A DNA stretch of 64,000 nt from Enterococcus malodoratus ATCC 43197 (lineage in GTDB: Bacteria > Bacillota > Bacilli > Lactobacillales > Enterococcaceae), in the NCBI RefSeq assembly GCF_000407185.1, contig NZ_KE136482.1, positions 806,001-870,000 on the forward strand. The letters run 5' to 3'. Of the stretch, positions 36,567 through 44,635 are shown one piece after another; position 1 is the first letter of the stretch, and each line of letters starts with the position of its first letter. The position numbers were made by a program, and so were the translations under genes. The notes under the pieces are model-generated. The model saw nothing but the letters and a program-made list of their open reading frames with translations. It ran no database searches and was not told the origin of the DNA.

Positions 36567-37271
36567 TTATTCGCTGTAAAGCAATAAATCATCTAAATCC
36601 TGAATCTTGATCCTTTTCCCAGACAGCTGTTGAATCAATCCCTCGTCCTCCAATTCTCCAAATTTGCGACTGATGGTCTCAGGTGTCGTTCCTAAATAGG
36701 AAGCAATGTCCTTTTTTTCCATCGGCAGGGTGATGGTGGGAGAGTTGCCCATTTCAGGTTCCACATTTTCTGCCAAAAACAAAACTAAACGGGTAATGAC
36801 ACTCTCCAAGGCTACTTGTGTCGTTTGACGTTCTGAACTTTCTAACCGTTTAGACATTTCCGCCAATAGTTTTAAAGAAATAGCTGGGTATTGTTCCAGA
36901 AAATCTTGGACATCTTTTTGCTGAATCATACAGACAACGGTATCTCGGGTTGCTTCGGCATATTCCTCGTGTACTGCATCCGGGTTGAACAAGGTCCATT
37001 CTCCGGTGAAATCACCAGGGTTCAAGATCCGCACTAGCTGCTCTTTGCCAGAGTCTGCCAATCGATAAATACGGATTTTCCCACGATTGATAATATATAA
37101 AGTATCCTCTTTTTCTTGTGAACGAAACAGAAACTCTCCTTTTTGATACTGTTTCGTGTGGGCTTTTTCAGCAATGTAATTCATCGCGCTATCCTCTAAG
37201 TGATTGAATATTGGAACCAAGCGGATACAGGCTGCGTGGTCGCCAATTTCATGATGGGTATGTTTAGTCAA
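36567..37271 (-). CDS. FLP-type Crp/Fnr regulator of the metal/redox island
   Basis: A 234-aa regulator with an N-terminal cyclic-nucleotide-type beta-roll (about 15-125) and a C-terminal winged helix. The recognition helix TTPETISRKF has Glu198, Ser201 and Arg202, the E-xx-SR pattern by which FNR reads TTGAT. Only two useful cysteines occur, Cys15 and Cys114, as in FLP of Lactobacillus casei, where the equivalent pair forms a redox disulfide; the four-cysteine iron-sulfur set of FNR is absent. It probably activates five promoters here, including its own. The start used matches TTG at 37271 after a GGGGAGAA site. Confidence 0.88.
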   Translation of the reverse strand: MTKHTHHEIGDHAACIRLVPIFNHLEDSAMNYIAEKAHTKQYQKGEFLFRSQEKEDTLYIINRGKIRIYRLADSGKEQLVRILNPGDFTGEWTLFNPDAVHEEYAEATRDTVVCMIQQKDVQDFLEQYPAISLKLLAEMSKRLESSERQTTQVALESVITRLVLFLAENVEPEMGNSPTITLPMEKKDIASYLGTTPETISRKFGELEDEGLIQQLSGKRIKIQDLDDLLLYSE

Positions 37272-37314
37272 TTCATTCTCCCCTTTATTTATTTTGTTTA
37301 TATTCGCTGCTTTT

Positions 37315-37356
37315 ATTATATAAGTCTCTTACTACAAAAAAATTGATGCACATCAA
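37315..37356 (-). promoter_or_regulatory. FNR-like box and -10 of the regulator's own promoter
   Basis: TTGATGTGCATCAA (minus strand, 37343-37356), a perfect TTGAT-N4-ATCAA, a 22-bp spacer, then -10 TATAAT (37315-37320). This predicts autoregulation. Confidence 0.82.
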
Positions 37357-37369
37357 GAAAATGGAAAAA

Positions 37370-37391
37370 GGACTGGAAAGAATTCCAATCC
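37370..37391 (-). terminator. Terminator of the dps gene
   Basis: GGACTGGAA and TTCCAATCC pair (one mismatch) around AGAA, with a T-rich tail on the minus strand, between the dps stop and the next promoter. Confidence 0.7.
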
Positions 37392-37414
37392 CTAAATCAG
37401 CTTCTACTTTTACC

Positions 37415-37987
37415 TTAATCTTCATCCTCATCAAGAGCGTCATCATCTTCTAATGCTTCTTTACCAATGAACGCTTGCAGCATCCAAATGTTCTTGTCTA
37501 AGTCATTTTTAAAAGCAATCAATGTATCTTCTAAAGCATCGTCACCCTCGTCTTGAGCTAAACGAATCGCGCGAATAGTTAGGTCACGAGTGCTTCTGAA
37601 GTCCTCGATAATATTTTCAACCATGTCTTCTGCTTTAGCGTATTTATTAACTGCATCTTCCGAAAGCATCGAATATTTTTCAAATTCAACCGTTGTCGAA
37701 GCAGGTTTATGCCCAGAAGTAATTAGACGCTCCGCAAGTTTGTCGAACCATTTTTCATTTTCGTTATACAACTCTTCAAATTTTTCATGCAACGTAAAGA
37801 AATTGGCTCCTTTTACATACCAGTGATATTGGTGCAGTTTCACATGTAATGTATGCATGTTGCCTAAAAGATGATCCGCAATGGCCGCTGCATTAATTTT
37901 CGTATGATGAACATGTTCCTTGTGTTCTTGTTCTTCTTGCAATCTTTCTTGGGGTGTTCTTTCTTGAGTAGCTTTATTTTCAGTCAT
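37415..37987 (-). CDS. dps: Dps-family mini-ferritin
   Basis: A 190-aa member of the Dps family, which forms dodecamers that oxidise Fe(II) with peroxide and store the iron, sparing DNA from hydroxyl radicals. The intersubunit ferroxidase ligands are recognisable in HQYHWYVKG (His55) and FTLHEKFEELYNE (His67 and following acids). A 30-residue N-terminal extension rich in Q, E and H (EHKEHVHH) and a very acidic tail are longer than in typical family members and may bind metal. The ATG follows AGGAGG. It has its own FNR-like promoter. Confidence 0.9.
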   Translation of the reverse strand: MTENKATQERTPQERLQEEQEHKEHVHHTKINAAAIADHLLGNMHTLHVKLHQYHWYVKGANFFTLHEKFEELYNENEKWFDKLAERLITSGHKPASTTVEFEKYSMLSEDAVNKYAKAEDMVENIIEDFRSTRDLTIRAIRLAQDEGDDALEDTLIAFKNDLDKNIWMLQAFIGKEALEDDDALDEDED

Positions 37988-38060
37988 GATTTATTCCTCC
38001 TATAATTTTGGTTTGTTTAAAATAGCTTTCTTTGATTCCTCCTTTTTCTTTACTGAATTT

Positions 38061-38102
38061 AGTATAGGATAGATTTCCGTTAAAAAAATTGACGCTCATC
38101 AA
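38061..38102 (-). promoter_or_regulatory. FNR-like box and -10 of the dps promoter
   Basis: TTGATGAGCGTCAA (minus strand, 38089-38102), a 22-bp spacer, then -10 TATACT (38061-38066). Confidence 0.78.
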
Positions 38103-38521
38103 GAAAAGTATTTCTTAATAGACGCCAGGCTTCTCTATTAAATTCAACTGAAATAATCAAAGGAATGAAGTCGTTCCCTCCAAACAAAAATTTCATTAAA
38201 GTAGGGCCTAAAAAAAGAATAGCAACTATACTTTGTCAAGAGACCTGACTGCTATTTTTTTGCTTGTTATTCTTCAATTACCAAATGTCTTGCCTTGCAG
38301 TATATTTAATGCTCTTTCTCACTAGTGTTGCATGCAACACTAGTGAGAAAGAGTATTAATAAGATTAACCTAGAAGAATAACTTTACTTTATTTATGTCA
38401 TACCATAAATAAAAATTGAAAAGAATTTTTTATTTATTTTTAGTAGATCGATTAATAGGAGTTTTAGCTTGGGAGCGTCAATAATTTTGTGTAAATGGTT
38501 CTTTCCTACTGTAGATTGTTT
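38103..38521. other. Gene-free stretch between dps and IS256 remnant
   Basis: No gene is seen in these 419 bp. They hold a weak hairpin (AATAGCA 38218-38224 with TGCTATT 38250-38256, flanked by A and T runs) and the 42-bp perfect palindrome listed separately. They probably mark a rearrangement zone. Confidence 0.4.
38312..38353. repeat. Perfect 42-bp palindrome
   Basis: Every base of 38312-38332 pairs with 38333-38353, with no loop; the centre is TGTTGCATGCAACA. It is much longer than expected by chance. It could be two abutted ends of an inverted repeat, a plasmid replication or resolution site, or a cruciform. Confidence 0.9.
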
Positions 38522-38756
38522 CTAATTCTCCATCGGTTGACTCAGCATTTGTTCGAGCTCGCCTTCGGCCTGTTGGAAACCTTTATGACTGCGACCTAGG
38601 AATTTTTGGTTGTGAGTATCAAAAGACGAGACTAAGAAACGTTCCATCGACTCTTCATTTTGGAACTGTTCCTTGCGGTGGCTGTATTTCTTGATTTGCT
38701 TATTAAAGGATTCAATCAAGTTCGTAGAGTAAATAGTCTTGCGTATGGCTAATGGG
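38522..38756 (-). pseudogene. C-terminal remnant of an IS256-family transposase
   Basis: The frame encodes FPLAIRKTIYSTNLIESFNKQ (in two parts) and KYSHRKEQFQNEESMERFL, the conserved C-terminal end of Mutator/IS256 transposases. Only about 78 residues remain; the catalytic DDE residues upstream are missing. The 5' edge abuts the broken topB gene at about 38757, so this is probably the product of an IS-mediated deletion. Confidence 0.75.
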
Positions 38757-40474
38757 AAATCATTTCAGCACTCGTTAAAAGGTGCTGACTTTCAACTGCC
38801 TGGCACAATAATTTTCCTTTTTCAGTTACAACAAGTTTATTCTTAATCACTTGGATATATTCTTTTTGTTTTAACGCTTCAATAATACTTGCTCTTGTTG
38901 CTTCTGTTCCAATCCCCTCAACTTCTTGTAAAATTTTTATTGCTTCTTCATTATCAACCGTTTTATTCGCCGTTTTCATAGCGGTTAAAAGTGTACCCTC
39001 TGTAAAAGCTTTTGGCGGTTGCGTTTCTTTTTCAACACTCTTAACATCAACTTCGGCACGTTCGCCAATGATAACGAGTGGTAACGTTTGAACGTCCTCT
39101 TTTTCTTCTTTGGTTTGTTGTTTGAAAAGAATTTTCCAACCTTCTTGTTTTGGTGTCTTTCCGATCGATTGAAACAGCAAATCAGCTACTTTCGTTTGTA
39201 TCTTGGTTTCTTCATACAAGTAATCAGGTAAAAACATGGCAACGGTCGTTTTAACGACTAAAGCATATATTTTTCGTTGTAAATCGTCCATTTTTGCTAA
39301 TGCAGATTCGTTAGGTACTTGTTTTGTTGGAATAATGGCGGGGTGTTCCTGTACCTTACTACCGTCCACATAACGCTTTCTAGGCTCTGTTTGAACCATT
39401 TCAAGATCAAGTCCTAAACAACCGCTATATTTGCCAAAATTCGCTTTTAAATAAGCAAATTCGTTCTCTGTAATAAATGGTGTATCTGTTCTTGGATAAC
39501 TCAATAATTTTGCTTCATACAGTCCTTGCATAGCTTTTAAAGTTTGGCTCGCTGTCGCTTTATAAAGCTGATTGACTTTTGATTGCAAACTACTTAAAGA
39601 AAACAAACTCGGACTATTCGTTTTCTTCTCTTTGGTTTGAACATCAGCAATTATCCCCTCTTGATTGCCTATTTTAGCTTGTTTAGAAGAAACAAAAGCT
39701 AAAAGCTAAAAGCTCCTCTTGGGTTTTAAAACGCTGTGTGGGGCTTAGAACGCCCTTAAATGACCCTTGGATTACTTTTATACTAGCTTCCACCTCGAAA
39801 AAAGGTTCTTTTTTAAAATTCTCTGTGGCTTCCTGGCGCTGAAAAATAAGGTATAAGGTGGGCGTTTGAACACGTCCTAGTGAAAATGTATCTTGTACGC
39901 CCTTCTGTTGTAAATTTAACGTATACAAAGGGCTTGCGTTCATGCCAATCAACCAATCGGCAATTTGGCGTGTTTGCGCTTCTTGATAAAAGGGATAGTA
40001 ATTCATTCCTGGTTGCAAATTTTGAAAACCGCTTCGGATCACATCTTTTTCTAAGCTATTGATCCATAGTCTTTTAAATATTTTATCTTTTGAAAAGGCA
40101 TTTGCTTTATGGATAATCGACCAGGCGATATTTTCACCTTCTCTGTCGCTATCTGTTGCAACAATAATTGTATTTGCCTTTTTGAGAAGTTCTGCAACAA
40201 TTTTAAACTGCTTTCCCTTATCTTTTGCGACTTCAAAATCGTATCGATCAGGTAAAATCGGCAAAGATTCAAGTTTCCAATTTTGCCACTTTTCGTCATA
40301 ATGACCTGGTTCTGCTAATTCGACTAAATGCCCAAAACCAAAAGTGATAAACGTTTCATCTGTAAATAGTGGGTCTTTGATCTCAAAATAACCGTCTTTT
40401 TTGGTGCTTTGTTTTAAAGCACTTGCGTAGGCTAATGCCTGGCTTGGTTTTTCAGCTAAAATAACCGTGCTCAT
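38757..40474 (-). pseudogene. topB: Topoisomerase III gene, frameshifted and 3'-truncated
   Basis: A plasmid-type TopB, a type IA topoisomerase that resolves linked plasmid DNA. The N-terminal Toprim part (MSTVILAEKPSQALAYASAL; IIVATDSDREGENIAWSI) and the start of the cleavage domain are intact to about residue 255, where the frame breaks. Three copies of the 7-mer AAAAGCT (39694-39714) are present; with two copies the frame would read through LLAFVSSKQAKIGNQEG into the downstream part with the active-site SYPRTDTPFI. The 3' end is lost at an IS256-family remnant. A TAATG overlap at 40474 links it to the resolvase remnant upstream. Confidence 0.8.
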
Positions 40475-41195
40475 TAACTATCCCTCTTTTCTTTGTTTTT
40501 TCTTTGATCTACTGTCACATTATATCTTGATCGATACCTTCTAAACGTTCGGCGATTGATTCCAGTTTTTTCTTCAACTTCTTTATCGGAACAACCGTTC
40601 AAAAATAAATCAAAGGCATGTTGTAGCCGTGGATCGTTTTCTTTAAATTTAAATTACTTTCCTTTGAATTTCCCTTTTTCCTTTGCTAAAACGATACCCT
40701 CGGCTTGTCTTTCTTTAATTTTTTTACGTTCTGATTCAGCTTGATATTTATAAATTTCAATCACTAAATTATTAATCAATTGCCTTAGATGCTTCTGTTG
40801 CCGCTTGGAATGATTTAGTTGTTTTAACTTCATACATAAAGTTCACTTATATTCCTCCATTTTTCATTTCATGTATATTTTGTGGAATCGACTTTTTTAG
40901 AATCTGCTTTGAATATTTTATCTATTAAAGCTTCTTTGATAATAGTGTCCATGATTTGGAATTCTTATTGGATAGAAATTTCTTTCTAGAACATGATTTC
41001 GTCGAAAGTTCTCATTGGTTGAGGATAGGCATGTTCAAAACAATCAGTCCGATATCCTTTTAATCCAGTTGCTGCACTATATAAAAAATTTCATCATAGT
41101 TTCGCCCTAGTCGTTCCAAAGATTCGATGACAAAAATATCCTTCTTCCTTAAAAAATGAAGTTCTTTTTGCAATTATTCTCGTGAGGTCTTCTTT
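40474..41195 (-). pseudogene. Serine resolvase gene, broken and interrupted
   Basis: Two parts of a plasmid resolvase are visible. Near 41065-41180 the frame reads DIFVIESLERLGRNYDEIF, a core piece of the catalytic domain, and then meets a stop. From about 40790 to 40474 the frame reads YKYQAESERKKIKERQ, an in-frame TAA, and then the C-terminal helix-turn-helix (GCSDKEVEEKTGINRRTFRR). The middle is replaced by unrelated DNA including a DUF302-like fragment. The stop overlaps the topB start, the usual res-topB order of enterococcal plasmids. Confidence 0.65.
40772..40846 (-). pseudogene. N-terminal fragment of a DUF302-like protein
   Basis: GGAGGAATATAA precedes GTG. The 24-residue frame reads VNFMYEVKTTKSFQAATEAS and then stops after a few residues. 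The pattern resembles the start of DUF302 proteins, which often accompany metal or sulfide stress genes. It is cut off by resolvase sequence. Confidence 0.4.
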
Positions 41196-41247
41196 TAACT
41201 ACATAAAATTGTAACCACTGGTTTTAAGAGTAGTGTATCATCCCAAA

Positions 41248-42012
41248 TCATATAATTAATTGACTGCGATTGTTATAAAACTCACGGTAAGCCATATAAC
41301 TAGCAATAAACGAAGAAATCGCAGTAACTGAAATCAACATAAACATCACAACAATTTGGTAACGAATCGCTTGAACAGGATCAATTCCCGCAAAAATCAA
41401 CCCTGACATCATACCTGGTAGGCTGACAAGTCCAACCGTTTTTGTTCGGTCAATAGAAGGAGCCATGCCCGTTTTGACGCTTTCTCTTACAATACTCATG
41501 GACGCTTGTTTTTTATTGGCTCCCAATGCCAATTTTTCCAATACCTGTTGGCGTTGGTCCGTAAATTTTGAATTCAAAGACCGATAGGTCACTCCAATCG
41601 CAGTCATGGCGTTGCTGGCAATCATGCCTGTAATTGGAACGATTTGGGAAGGGGACCAGTCAATGACTCCTGAAAAAACAAGAATGAGTAAGGACAAGGC
41701 TGTTCCTACTCCAATAGCCGTCGTTGAAATTTTAAAAGAGCGGTTGATCCCCTCACTGCGTGTATGGGCGTTATAAGAAGCGTTGAACACAATGAACAAA
41801 ACCATCGCTAAAGTGAGAAAGTTGTTATCCACTCGTAATACGTAGCTCAATACATATCCAATAAGGAATAATTGAACGACAGCGCGAATTCCCGCAATAA
41901 AAATGTCGTTTCCTAATCCCAATTTCTCTTTGTAATCAATCAACAAGGCAACTATCAAGAGGACAGAGGATAAAAGCAAAGAAAGATTACTGATTTCCAA
42001 ATTGTTTGTCAT
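41248..42012 (-). CDS. fetB: FetB-like ABC iron export permease (UPF0014)
   Basis: A 254-aa membrane protein with about seven hydrophobic spans and the conserved UPF0014 core: AMTAIGVTYRSL, LGANKKQA, and VGLVSLPGMMSGLIFAG. E. coli FetB works with FetA to export iron and improves resistance to peroxide. The ATG overlaps the fetA stop by 4 bp, so the two are one unit. Both look complete. Confidence 0.85.
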   Translation of the reverse strand: MTNNLEISNLSLLLSSVLLIVALLIDYKEKLGLGNDIFIAGIRAVVQLFLIGYVLSYVLRVDNNFLTLAMVLFIVFNASYNAHTRSEGINRSFKISTTAIGVGTALSLLILVFSGVIDWSPSQIVPITGMIASNAMTAIGVTYRSLNSKFTDQRQQVLEKLALGANKKQASMSIVRESVKTGMAPSIDRTKTVGLVSLPGMMSGLIFAGIDPVQAIRYQIVVMFMLISVTAISSFIASYMAYREFYNNRSQLII

Positions 42013-42662
42013 TTCGATTCCTCCATTTTTCCACCTTTGATAGTAATCAGACGAGAAGCTTGGTCGATTTCTTCCTGGTTGTGAGTGACGGCCAACACCG
42101 TAGTTTGTTGGTCTTTCATCATGTCTCGGACTAAATCAAGGACAATCGCTCTGTTTTCTTGGTCCAATGAACTGGTAACTTCATCCAGGAGCAACACTTT
42201 CGGTTGATACATCAAATTTCGGACCAATGCAACCCGTTGTTTTTCCCCTCCTGATAGTTCCTTGACCTCTTTCGATAAGTAAGTTTCAGGTATTTGAACT
42301 CGTTCTAACAATTTTTTTGCACGTTCCCGATCAAATCCTTCTTCTCTTATGCGGGCAGGAAAAGACAAGTTCTCTTGAACTGTCTCATCGAATAGAGAAG
42401 CGTTTTGAAAGAAATAAGAGACTTCTTTTCTATACTCCACAGGATCGATTTTTTGCAGATCCGTACCTCGATAATAAATTTTTCCGGAAGTTGGGGAAAG
42501 CAGCGTACCAATTAATTTCAAAAGGGTACTTTTTCCACTTCCAGAAGGACCAGAAAAAACAATCACTTCCCCTTTGTTTACTGTAAAAGAGATATCTTGA
42601 AGGATTTGGTTTCCGTTTGCCTGAAAACCAACCTTCTCTAATTTAAACAATGAATCACTCAT
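42009..42662 (-). CDS. fetA: FetA-like ABC ATPase (iron export)
   Basis: A 217-aa ABC ATPase with Walker A SGPSGSGKSTLLKL, Q-loop SYFFQNA, signature LSGGEKQRVALVR, Walker B VLLLDEVTS and the switch His in AVTHNQEE. The start is ATG 42662 after AAGGAGAG. A longer frame to 42734 would run through the upstream terminator hairpin and is rejected. It is probably expressed by read-through from the cupin gene or from an unseen promoter near the terminator. Confidence 0.85.
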   Translation of the reverse strand: MSDSLFKLEKVGFQANGNQILQDISFTVNKGEVIVFSGPSGSGKSTLLKLIGTLLSPTSGKIYYRGTDLQKIDPVEYRKEVSYFFQNASLFDETVQENLSFPARIREEGFDRERAKKLLERVQIPETYLSKEVKELSGGEKQRVALVRNLMYQPKVLLLDEVTSSLDQENRAIVLDLVRDMMKDQQTTVLAVTHNQEEIDQASRLITIKGGKMEESK

Positions 42663-42683
42663 ACCACTTCTCTCCTTTATAAA

Positions 42684-42726
42684 AAAGCCCTGCACCAGTG
42701 GACCATCCATACGGGTGCAGGGCTTT
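42684..42726 (-). terminator. Terminator between cupin gene and fetA
   Basis: AAAGCCCTGCACC pairs perfectly with GGTGCAGGGCTTT (13 bp), with a 17-nt loop and a T-run on the minus strand. Partial read-through would set the ratio of cupin to FetAB. Confidence 0.85.
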
Positions 42727-42745
42727 TGTTTCATCCTAGTGTACC

Positions 42746-43168
42746 TCAGTGTTCGTTTGGATCGTTTTTGGCGTCTTCATGAGTAGGGTGAACCGTTCCT
42801 TCAAGGTGATCTGGACCAGCATAAATGGTATACAGTCTGAGCGGCTTATCACCGGTGTTTTCGATGTTGTGCCACATGTCCGCCGGAACAAATACGGCGT
42901 CATCATCCATCACTTTTTGTTGAACATGTAAGTTATCTTTAGAAGGCCCCATTTTACACACGCCTTCTCCTTCTTCAATACGGATAAATTGGTCAATGCC
43001 TTCGTGCACTTCCAAACCGATGTCATCGCCCGGTTGAATGGACATTACGGTGACTTGCAGTTTACTGCCTGTCCAAATGGTCGTCCGGTAATTATCATTT
43101 CCTGTGGTGGCGTCTTCAATATTAATGATATACGGCTTCTTCCCATGATCCTTGTAGTCTATTTCCAT
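42746..43168 (-). CDS. Cupin-fold protein
   Basis: A 140-aa single-domain cupin. Motif 1 is visible around GLEVHEGIDQFIRIEEGEG, and motif 2 around FVPADMWHNIENTG, with histidine and glutamate residues suited to bind a metal. The function of this small cupin group is not established. The ATG follows AGGAGGAATGGAAG. It heads a unit with fetAB behind a PerR/Fur-like site, suggesting a role in iron or peroxide stress. Confidence 0.82.
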   Translation of the reverse strand: MEIDYKDHGKKPYIINIEDATTGNDNYRTTIWTGSKLQVTVMSIQPGDDIGLEVHEGIDQFIRIEEGEGVCKMGPSKDNLHVQQKVMDDDAVFVPADMWHNIENTGDKPLRLYTIYAGPDHLEGTVHPTHEDAKNDPNEH

Positions 43169-43218
43169 CTTCCATTCCTCCTAGTCTTTTTACTAAAACA
43201 ATGATACCTACTTCTTAT

Positions 43219-43233
43219 TTATAATAATTCTAA
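43219..43233. promoter_or_regulatory. PerR/Fur-like box upstream of the cupin gene
   Basis: TTATAATAATTCTAA matches the PerR consensus TTATAATNATTATAA at 14 of 15 positions and also fits the Fur/Zur 7-1-7 layout. It lies 51 bp before the cupin start, at the expected promoter. Confidence 0.5.
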
Positions 43234-43890
43234 TTAATGGTACCACATCTAAAATTCTATGCAAAAAATTGGCTTTTTGGAGAGCGATTCTAAACAAAGA
43301 CCATATAACGCGCAATTACAATTGGTACCCCTTAATCCTCAGCACATAAAGGAAAAAATATGGAATCAAAAAATAACCGATATGTACTCTGGTTATGACT
43401 TGAATCAGGGAGAATTTCAGAGACGACACATCATACTTTTTTAGTTTGCACTTGTAAACTAACTAGCGTACATTAAGTTTATGCTCACTATCAAGCGTTG
43501 TCAATCCTTTAGAATCTTATCAATTTCGAAAGAAAGTAGCAAGGTTATTGATTGTGACTGTAAAAGTGGGGTGTTCCTATAAGCACATTAAACTATCTTC
43601 TCTAATTTATCATGCTATTTAAATTCTGTTTTTTCATGAGAATTTTTGTCCAAAACTTGTTAAAATGATTTTAAAAAATACTTACATACACAATCCCCAA
43701 AAAACACTAATGTCATTTCAGTCAAAAAAGATACCGCAGAAAATTTCCACCTGAGATTCAATACGATATTACTCTCTTGACAGCCAGCTTAATTCCTTAG
43801 TTGAATAGATTATTAAAGTGCACAAAAAAACAATGCGGCGTTTGTTATATTTTCTGGTATAAGCGACGGTGCTATAAACTTTTTTGCAGA
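43234..43890. other. Gene-free stretch, 650 bp
   Basis: Short frames occur (for example 43259-43444 on the plus strand), but none has a convincing ribosome site or recognisable product. The base composition is A/T rich. No repeats or strong hairpins were seen. Confidence 0.35.
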
Positions 43891-44079
43891 TTAAAAATCA
43901 TATGAATTTAACTCCAGTAATAAGAGTTTAAGTGCCAATGCATGCATGATTCTTTCAATTTCCGTTTTATGAGTAGACAGAGCGATTCCTTCATTGCATT
44001 GGAAAATGAGTTTGTTTCTCGTAATATGTATGCTCTCATTTTTGGTTGCATAGTATTCTCTCCATTCGTCTTCATACAT
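43891..44079 (-). CDS. Small hypothetical protein (62 aa)
   Basis: The start is ATG 44079 after AAAGGAGGCGTTCTT; a start at 44100 would precede the ribosome site. The product begins MYEDEWREYYATKNESIHIT and ends in a leucine-rich helix (MHALALKLLLLELNSYDF). No family is recognised. It lies in the gap between the iron genes and the second topB remnant. Confidence 0.5.
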   Translation of the reverse strand: MYEDEWREYYATKNESIHITRNKLIFQCNEGIALSTHKTEIERIMHALALKLLLLELNSYDF

Positions 44080-44635
44080 AAGAACGCCTCCTTTGATCAT
44101 CCTATATTTAAGTCCTTCGTTATTAATATACGTAAAAAGTTGGTATTTTATTTTTATTTTCTCTCTCTTTAAAAAAACTGAAAAAAGAGCGGTTTACAGG
44201 CATTTTCATGGATAGTTACCCATAGATCAATCTGAAATGAGCGTAGAACTTCCCTCTCAAACACTGGTTTTTTAGAGAAATACGAAATATTAGGGTTATT
44301 TGCAGAATAGCTACTTATTCTTACAAAGCAACAAGCGAGCAAAAGAAAAATTCCTTTCAAGCGTTTTTTGGCGGTACACTATTTTAGCGACAGGCAAGAT
44401 AGCAAATATTTTTTACAACTGGTTTGACTGTCGGCGACGACAGCCCACAGCCAAAAATAAAGAAGTCAAGGACTGTGAGGGTGGAGATTTTTTGGTGGTC
44501 TGCCAAAAAATACTTACCCGTTTCTTGACTTATTTAAGTGTTATTCAGTTTTAGGCTATTACAACTGGGTGACTGAGACGATTTTGGGGGCTTGCCCCTT
44601 TTTTCCAAAAGGGGCAAGGTCTAGATCTTGTGTTT
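44080..44635. other. Gene-free stretch downstream of topB with a hairpin
   Basis: No supported gene. CTTGCCCCTTTT (44591-44602) and AAAAGGGGCAAG (44607-44618) form a perfect 12-bp hairpin 18 bp after the topB stop. It lacks a T-run on the minus strand, so it may stabilise the mRNA end more than terminate. Confidence 0.45.

Noticed and set aside
42663-42734. N-terminal extension of the FetA-like ATPase
   Set aside because: The extension is read from the terminator hairpin; ATG 42662 has the good ribosome site.
43259-43444. 61-codon plus-strand frame
   Set aside because: No ribosome site, no family pattern and no partner genes.
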